A stretch of 64,000 nt of DNA from Alkaliphilus flagellatus (GCF_018919215.1 NZ_JAHLQK010000002.1:372001-436000), one strand, 5' to 3'; positions 52,285 to 61,455 are shown, numbered from the stretch's first letter. Notes: generated by a model from the letters alone, not told the origin. Program-made: numbers and translations.

Positions 52285-52782
52285 ATGGATATAGTAAATG
52301 ATTATACTATAATTAAAATGAAAAAGCAAAAGAATATAGCACTTATTGCACATGATAATAGAAAAGAAGATTTAGTAAATTGGGTGAAAGCAAATAAAGA
52401 TAGGTTAGAAAATCACTTTTTATGTGGAACTGGAACTACTGCTAAGCTTATTGCAGACACTGCTGAGTTACCAATTATAGCTTTTAAAAGTGGACCTTTA
52501 GGTGGAGATCAGCAGATAGGATCTCGTATAGCAGAAGGGAATATAGACTTTATGATATTTTTTTGGGACCCATTAGAAGCCCAACCTCATGACCCTGATG
52601 TTAAAGCATTACTTCGTATTGCAGTTCTATATGATATACCTGTTGCAAATAATCGTTCTACAGCGGACTTTTTACTTTCTTCTCCGCTGATGAATGAGGA
52701 ATACGATAGGAAAATAATTGATTATTCTAAAAGGATAAGTAGTAGGGCTAAAGAGTACAGTAATAATATAGGTAATAAATAA
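52285..52782 (+). CDS. mgsA: Methylglyoxal synthase
   Basis: 165 residues, ATG behind AAAGGGGGAG. It converts dihydroxyacetone phosphate to methylglyoxal and phosphate, a bypass of lower glycolysis used under phosphate limitation. Family segments: IALIAHDNRKEDLVNWVKANKD, the phosphate-binding FLCGTGTTAKLI, the catalytic aspartate in GPLGGDQQIGSRIAEGNID, FFWDPLEAQPHDPDVKALLRIA, and NNRSTADFLLSS. The first 13 residues and the last about 15 extend beyond the usual core, so a second start at the internal ATG (KMKKQKN) is possible. Confidence 0.95.
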   Translation: MDIVNDYTIIKMKKQKNIALIAHDNRKEDLVNWVKANKDRLENHFLCGTGTTAKLIADTAELPIIAFKSGPLGGDQQIGSRIAEGNIDFMIFFWDPLEAQPHDPDVKALLRIAVLYDIPVANNRSTADFLLSSPLMNEEYDRKIIDYSKRISSRAKEYSNNIGNK

Positions 52783-52816
52783 AAAGCCAATGAAAATTTA
52801 GATAAGGAGAGCTCAT

Positions 52817-53359
52817 ATGATTAAAAGAATAACAATAAAATTAAATGTTATTGAAGGAATGCTTTATTACTGGCAAGCAACTGCTGAAAAAGAAAAGGTA
52901 GGAGAGAATTATATAATTAATATGGCAGAACTACCTGAAATGACTTATCTATATGATAGTGAATTTAACCAAGAATCTATGCGAAAAGTACTTAGTGCCG
53001 TGTCTAACAGAGAAGTTTTAAATAGTGATAGCAAAAAAGAAAGAAAGTTTTGGAACAATAATATGTGGATGCTAGAAGATTTAGAGTATACAAATATGAT
53101 GGTTAAGCCATTAAAGACTTTAAATTTAGATTCAATAATAGATGAATTAAATAGTAAAAATGGGTCAGAGAAATATGAAGAACTTGAGGTGATTTTCCTA
53201 CCTGGACATCAAGATGAATATTCGATTGTAGGAAACAAACTAATTATTAATTTTTTTAGAGTTAAGCCAGATTTATATGATGAATATAAAATAATGATTG
53301 GAGAAACTTTATTATTAGACTATATTGAGGAAAAATTGATAGAATTGATTAGTGAGTAA
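52817..53359 (+). CDS. Hypothetical protein
   Basis: 180 residues; I do not recognise the family. AAGGAGAG precedes ATG. No signal peptide or membrane helix; acidic and rich in Glu, Asn and Leu. Features: a strand-like start MIKRITIKLNVIEGMLYYWQATAEKEKV, a central SMRKVLSAVSNREVLNS segment, NNNMWMLEDLEYTNMM, and a C-terminal LLLDYIEEKLIELISE helix. It lies 34 bases after mgsA in the same direction and probably shares its transcript; a terminator follows. The mixed alpha/beta look suggests a cytosolic globular protein. Confidence 0.7.
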   Translation: MIKRITIKLNVIEGMLYYWQATAEKEKVGENYIINMAELPEMTYLYDSEFNQESMRKVLSAVSNREVLNSDSKKERKFWNNNMWMLEDLEYTNMMVKPLKTLNLDSIIDELNSKNGSEKYEELEVIFLPGHQDEYSIVGNKLIINFFRVKPDLYDEYKIMIGETLLLDYIEEKLIELISE

Positions 53360-53381
53360 ATATTTTATCTAAAACAAATAA

Positions 53382-53420
53382 AAGACCTAAACACTTCTAA
53401 CCAATTAGTGTTTAGGTCTT
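53382..53420. terminator. Bidirectional terminator before the deacetylase gene
   Basis: A perfect 14-base stem, AAGACCTAAACACT / AGTGTTTAGGTCTT. It overlaps the last codons of the minus-strand deacetylase gene. Confidence 0.85.
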
Positions 53421-54304
53421 ATTAAGTTTAAAAAACTTTTTATTAATTTTTTTAATAAAGGCTCTCGGCTTAGTCCAACTTTAATCTTAAATTTTGCTAT
53501 TGTGGTAGATGGAAAAACACCCTGTCTATTAAGTTCAAATATAGGGTCTCCAGTTTTTACGAAGCCTTCTTTAACTGTAAAGGCCATCTTATATTCCAAA
53601 TCATGTAGAATCTGAATGGTTTCATCCGTATAGTGACCATATGGGTAAGCAAAGTAGGGATTATGTACAAGCTCTAGGTTTTTCCTTAGATCCTCTTTTA
53701 CTTCTGCCCTAGGCTTGGTTACTACATAACTTTTATTATCATCAGTTAAGTAATGAAGTTTATGTGTATGACATGCAAACTTAAAAACATCTTGGCTTAA
53801 CTCCATCTCTTCCCAGCTAAGATATTGTATCTGAGTAGGGTCGAATGAAACTGTTGTATCGGAAATTCTATCCGTAATCATAAATATTGTGGAAATAAAT
53901 CCGTATTCTTTTAAAATTGGATAGGCATATTCATAATTACTCTTGTAGCCATCATCAAAGGTAATTAGAACACTCCTTGAAGGTAGCTCTCTTTCTCCAA
54001 GTATAAATCCTTCAAGCTCTTCTAAGGTTATACTACTATATCCTTCGTTGTATAATAATTCCATTTGTTCTTGGAAATTTTCTACGGATATAATAGAAGC
54101 ATTATTTTTCATAGTATTCTCTTCATCTTTAAGTAGATGATGATAGACCAAAACAGGAATTTTTTTAGCAAACCTAGTTGAATCAGAGATAGAGCTATTA
54201 TCAATACCTGCAGGTTTTACCATATTAGGAGAATAGATAGATCTAACAATAAGAGCTGTAAATATTAAAGTTAGTATTAGTAACAATAGTGATTTTTTAC
54301 TCAT
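53405..54304 (-). CDS. Polysaccharide deacetylase (NodB family), secreted or membrane anchored
   Basis: 299 residues from the ATG at 54304, which has AAGGAG at a good distance; an upstream in-frame start lacks one. N-terminal signal/anchor helix (MSKKSLLLLILTLIFTALIV), then a NodB domain: IPVLVYHHLLKDEEN, VLITFDDGYKSNYEYAYPIL with the catalytic/metal Asp pair, FKFACHTHKLHYL with the metal histidines, and AYPYGHYTDETIQILHD. Enzymes of this type deacetylate peptidoglycan or another extracellular glycan. The last residues overlap a terminator hairpin. Downstream of, and 33 bases from, a MATE gene on the same strand. Confidence 0.9.
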   Translation of the reverse strand: MSKKSLLLLILTLIFTALIVRSIYSPNMVKPAGIDNSSISDSTRFAKKIPVLVYHHLLKDEENTMKNNASIISVENFQEQMELLYNEGYSSITLEELEGFILGERELPSRSVLITFDDGYKSNYEYAYPILKEYGFISTIFMITDRISDTTVSFDPTQIQYLSWEEMELSQDVFKFACHTHKLHYLTDDNKSYVVTKPRAEVKEDLRKNLELVHNPYFAYPYGHYTDETIQILHDLEYKMAFTVKEGFVKTGDPIFELNRQGVFPSTTIAKFKIKVGLSREPLLKKLIKSFLNLIRPKH

Positions 54305-54337
54305 GGTGTATCTCCTTCTTAAATAGTATAGGAACAA

Positions 54338-55699
54338 TTAGTTAGTAACCTGACGTATCCATTCGCTTGTTCTTAATCTTTTTAATGCGAATACTACCTT
54401 TGTTACTTCCTCTAATCCTACCAATAGTACTACTATTTCTACTGGAAATTTAAACACAAATGATCCTAGAAAAGCTAAAGGGACTCCTACTCCCCACATA
54501 GTTAAGGCTTCTACCTTGAGGGCATAACCTGCATCCCCTCCACCTCTTAAAATGCCTACTATAGTAACTACGCCAAGTACTTTTATACACATTATAAGAG
54601 AAGTAATATATAAAATTTTTAATGCGCTATTGTGCACTTCTTCTGAAATATTAAAGAATGAAAGTACAGTGGGTGCACTAAGGGCAAGTATAATTCCTAT
54701 AAAAATCCCTACAATTATAGAAAGTTTTACAAATCTTCTTGTATATTCCTTGCCTTCCTCTATGTTTCCAGCTCCAACTTGATGTCCTATCATTACCGCG
54801 GCACCGTTTGCAAGACCAAAGGTAAATACCATAAAAATATTTTGAATTGTAGTTGTAATCTGTACAGCAGCCATAGCCTGTGTGCCTAAATTACCATAGG
54901 CAATAGCATAAATAATCATAGCTATAGCCCAACACATATCATTTATAACTACAGGAATAATAGTTCGTAAAGCTCTTTGTATAAAGCTTTTGTTTATATC
55001 TAACATTTGTTTCCACTTAGCTGATAAAACTCCTTTTTTAGCATAAATATAAAAGATTAAAACTATAGCTTCCACTATTCTAGCAATCAGAGTAGCAAGG
55101 GCAGCTCCTTTTACACCCATTGCAGGGAAACCTAAGTGTCCAAAGATAAAAATATAGTTTAAGCTTGCATTTACTAGTAGGGCTACTATGCTAACTAGCA
55201 TAGGTGCAACTGTATCTTCGACACATCGGGATGATACTCCAAATACTAAGGATACAGCAGTAAAAACATAGCTTATAGAAACTATCTTTAAATAATGTAT
55301 CCCAAGCCCGATTACATAAGGGTCTTTATTAAACAGTTTCATTATTGTCTCTGGCATTATAAAGGCTATTATTGTGAAAAGAATAGAAAATATTATACTG
55401 GATATTAGGCTGAGTCCTAAGGTTCTACGAATATTTTCTTTATCTTTTTGTCCCCAATATTGAGATATAAATATTCCAGCTCCGCTTGTTATACCAACTA
55501 TTAGAAGATTAAATAAAAAGAAATATTGGTTAGCTATACCTACGGCTGCAATTTCAATTTCTCCTATTTTACCTATCATTATAGTATCCACCATGTTAAT
55601 AGAAGATGTAATAAGATTTTGTATAACAATTGGTATTGCTAGTTTTAATAGTGTATTATAAAAAATTGATTGTTTGTTTTGTAATTTTTCTACTGTCAT
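54338..55699 (-). CDS. MATE family efflux transporter
   Basis: 453 residues from the ATG at 55699 (AAAGGTG 6 bases upstream; an in-frame GTG at 55708 is part of that site). About 12 helices; LAIPIVIQNLITSSINMVDTIMIGKIGEIEIAAVGIANQ, the FGHLGFPAMGVKGAALATLIAR segment and a C-terminal LRGGGDAGYALK motif show close kinship with the MATE protein at 11694. An extended -10 promoter and a terminator-like hairpin lie in its leader, the same arrangement as upstream of that paralogue. Substrate unknown. Confidence 0.92.
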   Translation of the reverse strand: MTVEKLQNKQSIFYNTLLKLAIPIVIQNLITSSINMVDTIMIGKIGEIEIAAVGIANQYFFLFNLLIVGITSGAGIFISQYWGQKDKENIRRTLGLSLISSIIFSILFTIIAFIMPETIMKLFNKDPYVIGLGIHYLKIVSISYVFTAVSLVFGVSSRCVEDTVAPMLVSIVALLVNASLNYIFIFGHLGFPAMGVKGAALATLIARIVEAIVLIFYIYAKKGVLSAKWKQMLDINKSFIQRALRTIIPVVINDMCWAIAMIIYAIAYGNLGTQAMAAVQITTTIQNIFMVFTFGLANGAAVMIGHQVGAGNIEEGKEYTRRFVKLSIIVGIFIGIILALSAPTVLSFFNISEEVHNSALKILYITSLIMCIKVLGVVTIVGILRGGGDAGYALKVEALTMWGVGVPLAFLGSFVFKFPVEIVVLLVGLEEVTKVVFALKRLRTSEWIRQVTN

Positions 55700-55763
55700 T
55701 GTTATCACCTTTCATTAAATAAGGACTCAGTTTATGCGGAGTCTTACAGTCTCTAACTATCAA

Positions 55764-55800
55764 TAAAAAAACACCTTGAGGATTCAGACAAAGTGTTTTT
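55764..55800 (-). terminator. Attenuator-like hairpin in the leader of the MATE gene at 54338
   Basis: Minus strand AACACTTTG (55797-55789) pairs with CAAGGTGTT (55778-55770), one G-U pair, followed by TTTTTTATT. It lies between an extended -10 (TGGTATAAT, 55841-55833) and the gene, so it can end transcription early. Confidence 0.65.
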
Positions 55801-55841
55801 GTACTGTTTTGTTTTCACCATACATGTATGCTATTATACCA

Positions 55842-56013
55842 TATAAAAGATATTTCTGCTATTGAATGTACATTACTTTGTTCAAAAGGGGGACTAAAAA
55901 TGAATATAGATATAAATTTACCCATAGCATTGTTTAATGGAACTGTTGCCACTGCCAATAAATAGAATAAATATATCCCATGCAATCTAAGACTTCGAGA
56001 AATTGTTATATAG
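55842..56013. other. Intergenic region between MATE promoter and cysK terminator
   Basis: No convincing gene. A 21-codon frame (55900-55965, MNIDINLPIALFNGTVATAN then K) has a good AAGGGGG ribosome-binding site and might be a degraded membrane-protein start or chance. Confidence 0.3.
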
Positions 56014-56061
56014 AAAAGAGAAGATAAACTCCATAAAATTGTATGGAGCTTCTTCTCTTTT
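56014..56061. terminator. Terminator after cysK
   Basis: AAAAGAGAAG / CTTCTCTTTT outer stem and CTCCATA / TATGGAG inner stem. On the minus strand it ends in T residues behind the cysK stop. Confidence 0.8.
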
Positions 56062-56071
56062 TAAATGATTA

Positions 56072-57004
56072 TTAATCTTCAAATAATGGAGTAGATAAAT
56101 AACGTTCACCTGTGTCGGGAAGAATTACAACAATGTTTTTTCCTGCATTTTCAGCACGTTTTGCAAGCTCTGTTGCTGCAAATATAGCCGCACCAGATGA
56201 TATTCCTACAAGAAGACCTTCTGTTTTAGCAAGTTCTTTCCCAATTGCAAAAGCATCCTCATTACTAACTTTAATTATTTCATCATAAATTTTTATATTA
56301 AGAGTATCTGGAACAAAACCTGCACCAATACCTTGAATTTTGTGCGGCCCTGCCTTGCCCTCTGAAAGAACAGGTGAGTCAGTAGGCTCAATTGCCACAA
56401 TTTTAATATCAGGATTTTTTGATTTTAAATATTCACCAGCCCCTGTTATTGTTCCTCCTGTACCAATACCAGAAACAAAAATATCAACCTTACCATCAGT
56501 ATCATCCCAAATTTCTGGTCCTGTTGTTCTCTTATGGATCAACGGATTGGAAGGGTTAGAAAATTGACTTGGAATAAATGAGTTTTCTATCTCTGCTGAC
56601 AGTTCATCAGCTTTCTCAATTGCACCCTTCATACCTTTTGCGCCATCTGTAAGTACAATCTCTGCCCCATAGGCTTTTAAAAGATTACGTCGCTCTATAC
56701 TCATTGTTTCAGGCATTGTAAGAATTATTCGGTATCCTCTTGCAGCTGCAACAGATGCAAGACCTATTCCTGTATTCCCACTTGTCGGTTCAATGATAAC
56801 TGAATTAGTTTTTAGTAGGCCTTTTTCTTCAGCATCAACAATCATTGCATAGGCAATTCTGTCCTTTACGCTGCCTGCTGGGTTAAAATATTCTAGTTTT
56901 GCAATTATTTTTGCACCCAAATCATGCTTCTTATTATAGTTTGAAAGCTCTAGAAGTGGGGTTTTCCCAATAAGCTCAGTTAAACTTTTGTGAATTTTTG
57001 ACAT
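56072..57004 (-). CDS. cysK: Cysteine synthase A (O-acetylserine sulfhydrylase)
   Basis: 310 residues from the ATG at 57004 with GGAGGTG 6 bases upstream. Converts O-acetylserine and sulfide to cysteine, using PLP. Diagnostic segments: [20 protein letters not shown] with the Schiff-base Lys, [73 protein letters not shown], and [14 protein letters not shown] standard CysK, unlike the more divergent paralogue at 28207. A perfect 13-base inverted repeat covers the promoter area directly upstream, pointing to repression by a sulfur-responsive regulator. Confidence 0.94.
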   Translation of the reverse strand: MSKIHKSLTELIGKTPLLELSNYNKKHDLGAKIIAKLEYFNPAGSVKDRIAYAMIVDAEEKGLLKTNSVIIEPTSGNTGIGLASVAAARGYRIILTMPETMSIERRNLLKAYGAEIVLTDGAKGMKGAIEKADELSAEIENSFIPSQFSNPSNPLIHKRTTGPEIWDDTDGKVDIFVSGIGTGGTITGAGEYLKSKNPDIKIVAIEPTDSPVLSEGKAGPHKIQGIGAGFVPDTLNIKIYDEIIKVSNEDAFAIGKELAKTEGLLVGISSGAAIFAATELAKRAENAGKNIVVILPDTGERYLSTPLFED

Positions 57005-57021
57005 GATCAACACCTCCATTT

Positions 57022-57055
57022 ATACCATACTAAATCGGTATGTTTAGTATGGTAT
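57022..57055 (-). promoter_or_regulatory. Operator dyad upstream of cysK
   Basis: ATACCATACTAAA (57022-57034) and TTTAGTATGGTAT (57043-57055), perfect 13-base arms, 8-base spacer. On the minus strand the right end holds TGGTATAAA, a possible extended -10, so binding would block transcription. Rrf2-type regulators such as CymR control cysteine genes in Firmicutes and bind dyads of about this size. Confidence 0.7.
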
Positions 57056-57280
57056 TATTATATTCTTTTAGTTTAAAATTATCAATAGTTTTCCCAAGAA
57101 TTTTAATTTAATAAAAAATAAGTAACGGAATTTATTTAAATATTTAAAATAATGACATGAAAATTTCGTATATAAAATAAATTATGATACCATGGAAAGT
57201 AGAGTAAAATATGGCGAAATCCAAAGGAATAACGAAAAAGTTTCTAAGAAGATAAAAGACAATTAAGGGGGCATAATTTT

Positions 57281-59302
57281 ATGACAAATAGTATAATTTC
57301 ATGCAATAAAAAAGAACAGCGATGTAGTCATATAGTAAAAAATATTATTTTATTAAGTATGTTGATAGGAATAACATTTATTGGCTTTAAAAACTATCTA
57401 TTATTCCATATAACTGTAGAACTATTTGCTATCATTATTGCTGGTACTATTTCCATCATTGGTATCAATACTTATACAAATAATAGAAATCAGAGTTTAA
57501 TTTTTTTAGGAATTTCCTATGGATTTGTTGCTTGTTTTGATTTGCTTCATGCTCTTACATATAAGGGAATGATGATTTTACCAATTGAAGGAGTAGATAT
57601 ACCTACACAGCTTTGGATTATTGCTAGGTATATAGAAAGTACCTCGCTTTTTATAGCAGGGTTTTCTTGGAAGAAAAATATTAATTTTCAAAAAATTATC
57701 GGATCTTACTTTATTGTTTCTGTGATTTTACTCTTAAGTGTAATTGGTGGGGATATATTTCCTAGTGCATTTATAGAAGGGGTAGGGCTAACCTATTTTA
57801 AAATTATAAGTGAATATCTTATTTGCGGCATTTTAGCGGCTAGCATAATATTATTCCATAAAAATAAAACCCTATGGAATAAAAAAACTTATTCTTATAT
57901 AATAGCATCAATTTTAATTTCTATTCTATCAGAATTTTTTTTTACTTTATACATAGATGTATATGACATATTTAATATGATAGGTCACATCTTGAAAGTA
58001 ATTTCTTTTTACTTAATGTATAGAGCTATTATAAAAATTGCAATTAAAATGCCTTATGAAGAGCTTAATAAGAGTGAGCAGAGGTATCGCAATTTAATTG
58101 AATTATTTCCTGATGGAGTATTTGTAATCAAAGACGATAGAATTATTTTAGCAAATCATAGATTCAGTCAATTGCTAGGTTTTGAAAATTCCATGCAGTT
58201 AGTAGGAAAACATTTAAAAGATTACGCTACGCAAGATTGGTATCCTATAATAGATAAATATACAAGAACAATTAATCCAAATGATAAAAAACAAATTTTT
58301 AGAGAGGAAGTGTTGTCCTTAGAGGGAAGAGATATTATTTCAGAGGTTATAATGGCTCCTTTTCAATATGAAACTCATAATGCGACCCTCATTGTTTTAC
58401 GAGATGTGTCGGAGCGAAAAAAGGCTCAGGAACTTGAAAAAAGTATGGAGGAAAATAGAAAGAGATTAGAGGAGTCTTTAGAATACGATAGAATGAAAAC
58501 TGAGTTTTACAGTAATTTATCTCATGAAATGAGAACTCCTCTAAATTTAATTTTTAGTACAGTACAAATTCTAGAATTAGAGTTAAAAAATAAATTGATA
58601 GATGCTAATGATCCCGTCATCAATAAATATATTCTTTTATTACGACAAAATTTCTATAGAATGTTAAAGTTGGTAAATAATCTACTGGATATTACAAAGA
58701 TGGATGCTGGATATTTTAAATTAGACCTTAAGGCTCATAATATCGTTAATGTTGTAGAAGAAATTACATTATCCATTGTGGATTACACAGAAAAGAAAAA
58801 TATTACTTTATTATTTGATACAGAGGTGGAGGAAAAAATAGTATATATTGATCCTAATGCTATAGAGAGAATTATATTGAATCTTTTATCAAATGCTATT
58901 AAATTTACGGATGCTGGGGCAGACATAATTGTGAATATTTATGATAGACAAGATAAAATTTTAATTTCTGTAAAGGATACTGGTATAGGAATTCCTAAAG
59001 ATAAATTGAAAGGAATATTTGACCGTTTTACCCAGGTAGAGAAAACACTAAAAAGAAACCAACAGGGAACAGGGCTAGGATTATCATTAGTAGAAACTTT
59101 AGTGAAATTGCATGGTGGAAAAATTTATGTTTATAGTGAACTTGGAAAAGGAACGGAATTTATCATAGAACTACCTACTCAAAATATAGACTATGAAACT
59201 TGTCATATAGAAGATTATGGAGTAGACGAATGGCAAAGTAAGTATGTAGAACGTATTAATATAGAACTTTCGGATATATATCCTACTATTCAAGCAAAAT
59301 AG
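57281..59302 (+). CDS. Sensor histidine kinase with MASE3 and PAS domains
   Basis: 673 residues. Six to eight helices in the first 250 residues fit the MASE3 membrane sensor (SLIFLGISYGFVACFDLLHALTYKGM, and LWIIARYIESTSLFIAGF). A PAS domain (about 265-380; YRNLIELFPDGVFVIKDDRIILANHRFSQLLGF) follows. Then a coiled coil, the phospho-acceptor FYSNLSHEMRTPLNLIF with His near 415, and a HATPase domain (NLLSNAIKFTDAG; KDTGIGIPKDKL; GTGLGLSLVETLVKLHGG). No receiver domain and no adjacent regulator gene: an orphan kinase, a type that in Clostridia often feeds Spo0A. That link is inferred. Confidence 0.92.
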   Translation: MTNSIISCNKKEQRCSHIVKNIILLSMLIGITFIGFKNYLLFHITVELFAIIIAGTISIIGINTYTNNRNQSLIFLGISYGFVACFDLLHALTYKGMMILPIEGVDIPTQLWIIARYIESTSLFIAGFSWKKNINFQKIIGSYFIVSVILLLSVIGGDIFPSAFIEGVGLTYFKIISEYLICGILAASIILFHKNKTLWNKKTYSYIIASILISILSEFFFTLYIDVYDIFNMIGHILKVISFYLMYRAIIKIAIKMPYEELNKSEQRYRNLIELFPDGVFVIKDDRIILANHRFSQLLGFENSMQLVGKHLKDYATQDWYPIIDKYTRTINPNDKKQIFREEVLSLEGRDIISEVIMAPFQYETHNATLIVLRDVSERKKAQELEKSMEENRKRLEESLEYDRMKTEFYSNLSHEMRTPLNLIFSTVQILELELKNKLIDANDPVINKYILLLRQNFYRMLKLVNNLLDITKMDAGYFKLDLKAHNIVNVVEEITLSIVDYTEKKNITLLFDTEVEEKIVYIDPNAIERIILNLLSNAIKFTDAGADIIVNIYDRQDKILISVKDTGIGIPKDKLKGIFDRFTQVEKTLKRNQQGTGLGLSLVETLVKLHGGKIYVYSELGKGTEFIIELPTQNIDYETCHIEDYGVDEWQSKYVERINIELSDIYPTIQAK

Positions 59303-59334
59303 AGACGATTTCGCCATATTTTAATTTAATTCAC

Positions 59335-59380
59335 AAAAACCACTTACAACTTCTATTATAAGAAGTTGTAAGTGGTTTTT
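59335..59380 (+). terminator. Terminator after the MASE3 kinase gene
   Basis: A perfect 20-base stem, AAAAACCACTTACAACTTCT with its complement, 6-base loop, T-run. Confidence 0.9.
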
Positions 59381-59916
59381 GCTATATTTGGATTAGTAGT
59401 TGGTACTGTTGTAGCAATTGAGGTAATTATTTAGAATCCTTTGGTAATGATTTTGATGCACTGATAGCAGGAAGTACATAGCGAATATATACTTTAAATT
59501 AAAATATTTTTTTATGAAATTTTTATTTAACGCTAAAATGAACCGTTATTCTGATTATTTGTCAATAGCTTATTGCATAATTAATAATTATCAGAGCCAT
59601 ACTACCTAAGAGATATACTAGTAAAAATATGGGGATTTTAGATGAGAATCAAAAACATAAACCAATACATTGTGGAAAGGTATTTAGTGTGTAAAGTTAT
59701 CTTATAGCGTCACGGCTAGTAGTGTATAGTAAAATTATAGATTCTGTAACTAGGGAGATATCTGAATGATGTTTAGACAATTTCATGCTAAAAATTTCTA
59801 ATATGGTGGTATGCTATTAAAATTATTAAAGAAAAAGGCTAGTTAATCCTACATACATCACATGATTCAAGTAAGAATGAATAGTAATAGTGATAAAATA
59901 AAAAGGGAGTGTAAAA
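59381..59916. other. Long intergenic region without a recognisable gene
   Basis: 536 bases. Short hydrophobic frames (for example GLVVGTVVAIEVII near 59390-59440) and many stops suggest decayed coding sequence, but no family could be named. No repeats or RNA gene were found. The last 20 bases hold the AAAAGGGAG ribosome-binding site of the next gene. Confidence 0.4.
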
Positions 59917-60279
59917 ATGAGTAATACGACAATGGCTTTAGTGGTTAAATTTATCATGACTTTCATTGCTGCATGGCTTACTTTAGGAGTAATGGATAGA
60001 AATCCATTATTATGGGTAGTGATTGTATCAATAGTAGGTACAGTATTAAACTATATATTAGGAGATTTAGTAGTGTTACCAAATCTAGGAAATATTATAG
60101 CTTCTATTGGAGACGGTATAATGGCAGCAGCCCTTGCCTACATAGTTGACCTGTTTACGATAGATTTTAATACTACATTTAGTGGATTGGCAGTTTTCGC
60201 ATTGATTGTAGCGGTAGCAGAATACTTTTTTCATATATATTTACTTCAATCCGATACAGTCGCTCCTAAAGAAAAGTAA
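59917..60279 (+). CDS. DUF2512 family membrane protein (YndM-like)
   Basis: 120 residues with four transmembrane helices: MALVVKFIMTFIAAWLTLGV, LLWVVIVSIVGTVLNYILGDLVV, a NIIASIGDGIMAAALAYIVDLF helix and a FSGLAVFALIVAVAEYFFHIYLL helix. The GDLVVLPxxGNxxASIGDG pattern is characteristic of DUF2512. The family occurs mainly in spore-forming Firmicutes; function not established. Single-gene unit with its own terminator. Confidence 0.85.
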   Translation: MSNTTMALVVKFIMTFIAAWLTLGVMDRNPLLWVVIVSIVGTVLNYILGDLVVLPNLGNIIASIGDGIMAAALAYIVDLFTIDFNTTFSGLAVFALIVAVAEYFFHIYLLQSDTVAPKEK

Positions 60280-60290
60280 ATGCAATAAAG

Positions 60291-60318
60291 ATAGGGAGGG
60301 ATAACCTTCCTATTTTTA
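60291..60318 (+). terminator. Terminator after the DUF2512 gene
   Basis: ATAGGGAGG / CCTTCCTAT stem with one mismatch, a 5-base loop and TTTTTATTTAT. Confidence 0.75.
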
Positions 60319-60389
60319 TTTATCTACAAGTAGCCTATCGCGTGGTATATACTTTTGAAATGATATGATTTTTGATAAAAGAAGTTAAA

Positions 60390-60432
60390 AACCTATACCC
60401 TTGAACATACAAGAGGTTCAAGGGTATAGGTT
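60390..60432 (-). terminator. Terminator after the manganese catalase gene
   Basis: A perfect 16-17-base stem, AACCTATACCCTTGAAC / GTTCAAGGGTATAGGTT, about 28 bases past the stop codon on the minus strand. Confidence 0.85.
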
Positions 60433-60459
60433 GAAAAATGGTCTATTCATGTAGGCTAT

Positions 60460-61155
60460 TTAGTTCATTTGATTGGGGTTAGGTTGCTGTCTTGGGTTAT
60501 CAAAGCTTGGCGGAGTAGGATTTGGGGATTCAAAATGTCTATCTGGTGAAGATAGATCAAAATAGAGTTTTGAATCAGGAGTTACCCCAAAATCTCTATT
60601 AGAGCCAGTATCTTGAATTTTATTTAGTGCCTCTCTAAATAGTGCATTGTGAGCTTCTTCTCTATTTAATAGAAAATCAATTGTTTCTCTTACATACTTA
60701 TCATCGATTTGCCGGTAAAGGTATTCATATACTACCTTTGCCCTTTGCTCAGCAGCTATATTAGATAATAGGTCTGCGGCTAAATCCCCAGTTACATTTA
60801 CATAATTAGCTGTAAAAGGAGCTCCTGAACCATTTACTAAAGCTGGAGCCAATCCTGTTAGAACTTGATTTTGTATTTCACCTAGGGAAACATTTTCAAC
60901 ATTTAAGTCATGTCCATTCAGTAAGCTAATTGTTTGTGCTATCATTTCCATATGACTTAGCTCCTCTGATCCAATATCTAAAAATAAATCTCTAATAGCA
61001 GGATCCTTAATACGAAAACTTTGAGATAGATATTGTAGAGCTGCCTTGAGTTCACCGTTGGCTCCTCCAAGCTGCTCTTGAAGTAGTGCAGCATATTGGG
61101 GATTAGGTCTTTCAACTTTTACTTCTCGAAGTAATTTTTTATCATGTTTAAACAT
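60460..61155 (-). CDS. Manganese catalase family protein (CotJC-like)
   Basis: 231 residues from the ATG at 61155 (GGAGGTG upstream). Ferritin-like four-helix fold with the dimanganese ligands in GGANGELKAALQYLSQSF (Glu), IGSEELSHMEMIAQTI (Glu and His), and the second Glu/His pair in LSNIAAEQRAKVVYEYL and NREEAHNALFREAL. The C-terminal 30 residues are Pro/Asn-rich (NPTPPSFDNPRQQPNPNQ). Length lies between CotJC coat proteins (about 190) and full catalases (about 270-300). In spore-formers such proteins are coat components that remove H2O2. Single-gene unit. Confidence 0.9.
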   Translation of the reverse strand: MFKHDKKLLREVKVERPNPQYAALLQEQLGGANGELKAALQYLSQSFRIKDPAIRDLFLDIGSEELSHMEMIAQTISLLNGHDLNVENVSLGEIQNQVLTGLAPALVNGSGAPFTANYVNVTGDLAADLLSNIAAEQRAKVVYEYLYRQIDDKYVRETIDFLLNREEAHNALFREALNKIQDTGSNRDFGVTPDSKLYFDLSSPDRHFESPNPTPPSFDNPRQQPNPNQMN

Positions 61156-61455
61156 ATGTAACACCTCCAACTATATTATTTTGATAAAGCACCTTTTTTA
61201 TACCAGAATTTTAGGAGTTTATATTTATTTGATTTCATACAGTATTAGCTAAAAACCTAGGGCTATTCTATAGATTTAATCATAAATAGAAAGGAAGAAT
61301 AGCATGAAAAAAGTAGGTCACAAGCCTCATGAGATTGGATTCTTGTTAAGTAAAAATTAAGTTTTAGTTAATTCTAATCTATCTTATAAAGTGTTGATTT
61401 TAGCTGAATCTTTGTATTATAATGATTCTATTGATAGAAAAGGTGGTGGGATTTT
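61156..61455. other. Intergenic region with a short peptide frame
   Basis: 300 bases. An 18-codon frame at 61304-61360 (MKKVGHKPHEIGFLLSKN) has a GGAAG-type ribosome-binding site. The PHEIGFLL string resembles a conserved stretch of DUF3793 proteins, so this could be a scar. TTGATT (61394) - 18 bases - TATAAT (61418) is a promoter for the next gene. Confidence 0.4.
61394..61423 (+). promoter_or_regulatory. Sigma-A promoter of the DIP1984-like gene
   Basis: TTGATT at 61394-61399, 18-base spacer, TATAAT at 61418-61423, 33 bases before the start codon at 61456. Confidence 0.65.
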
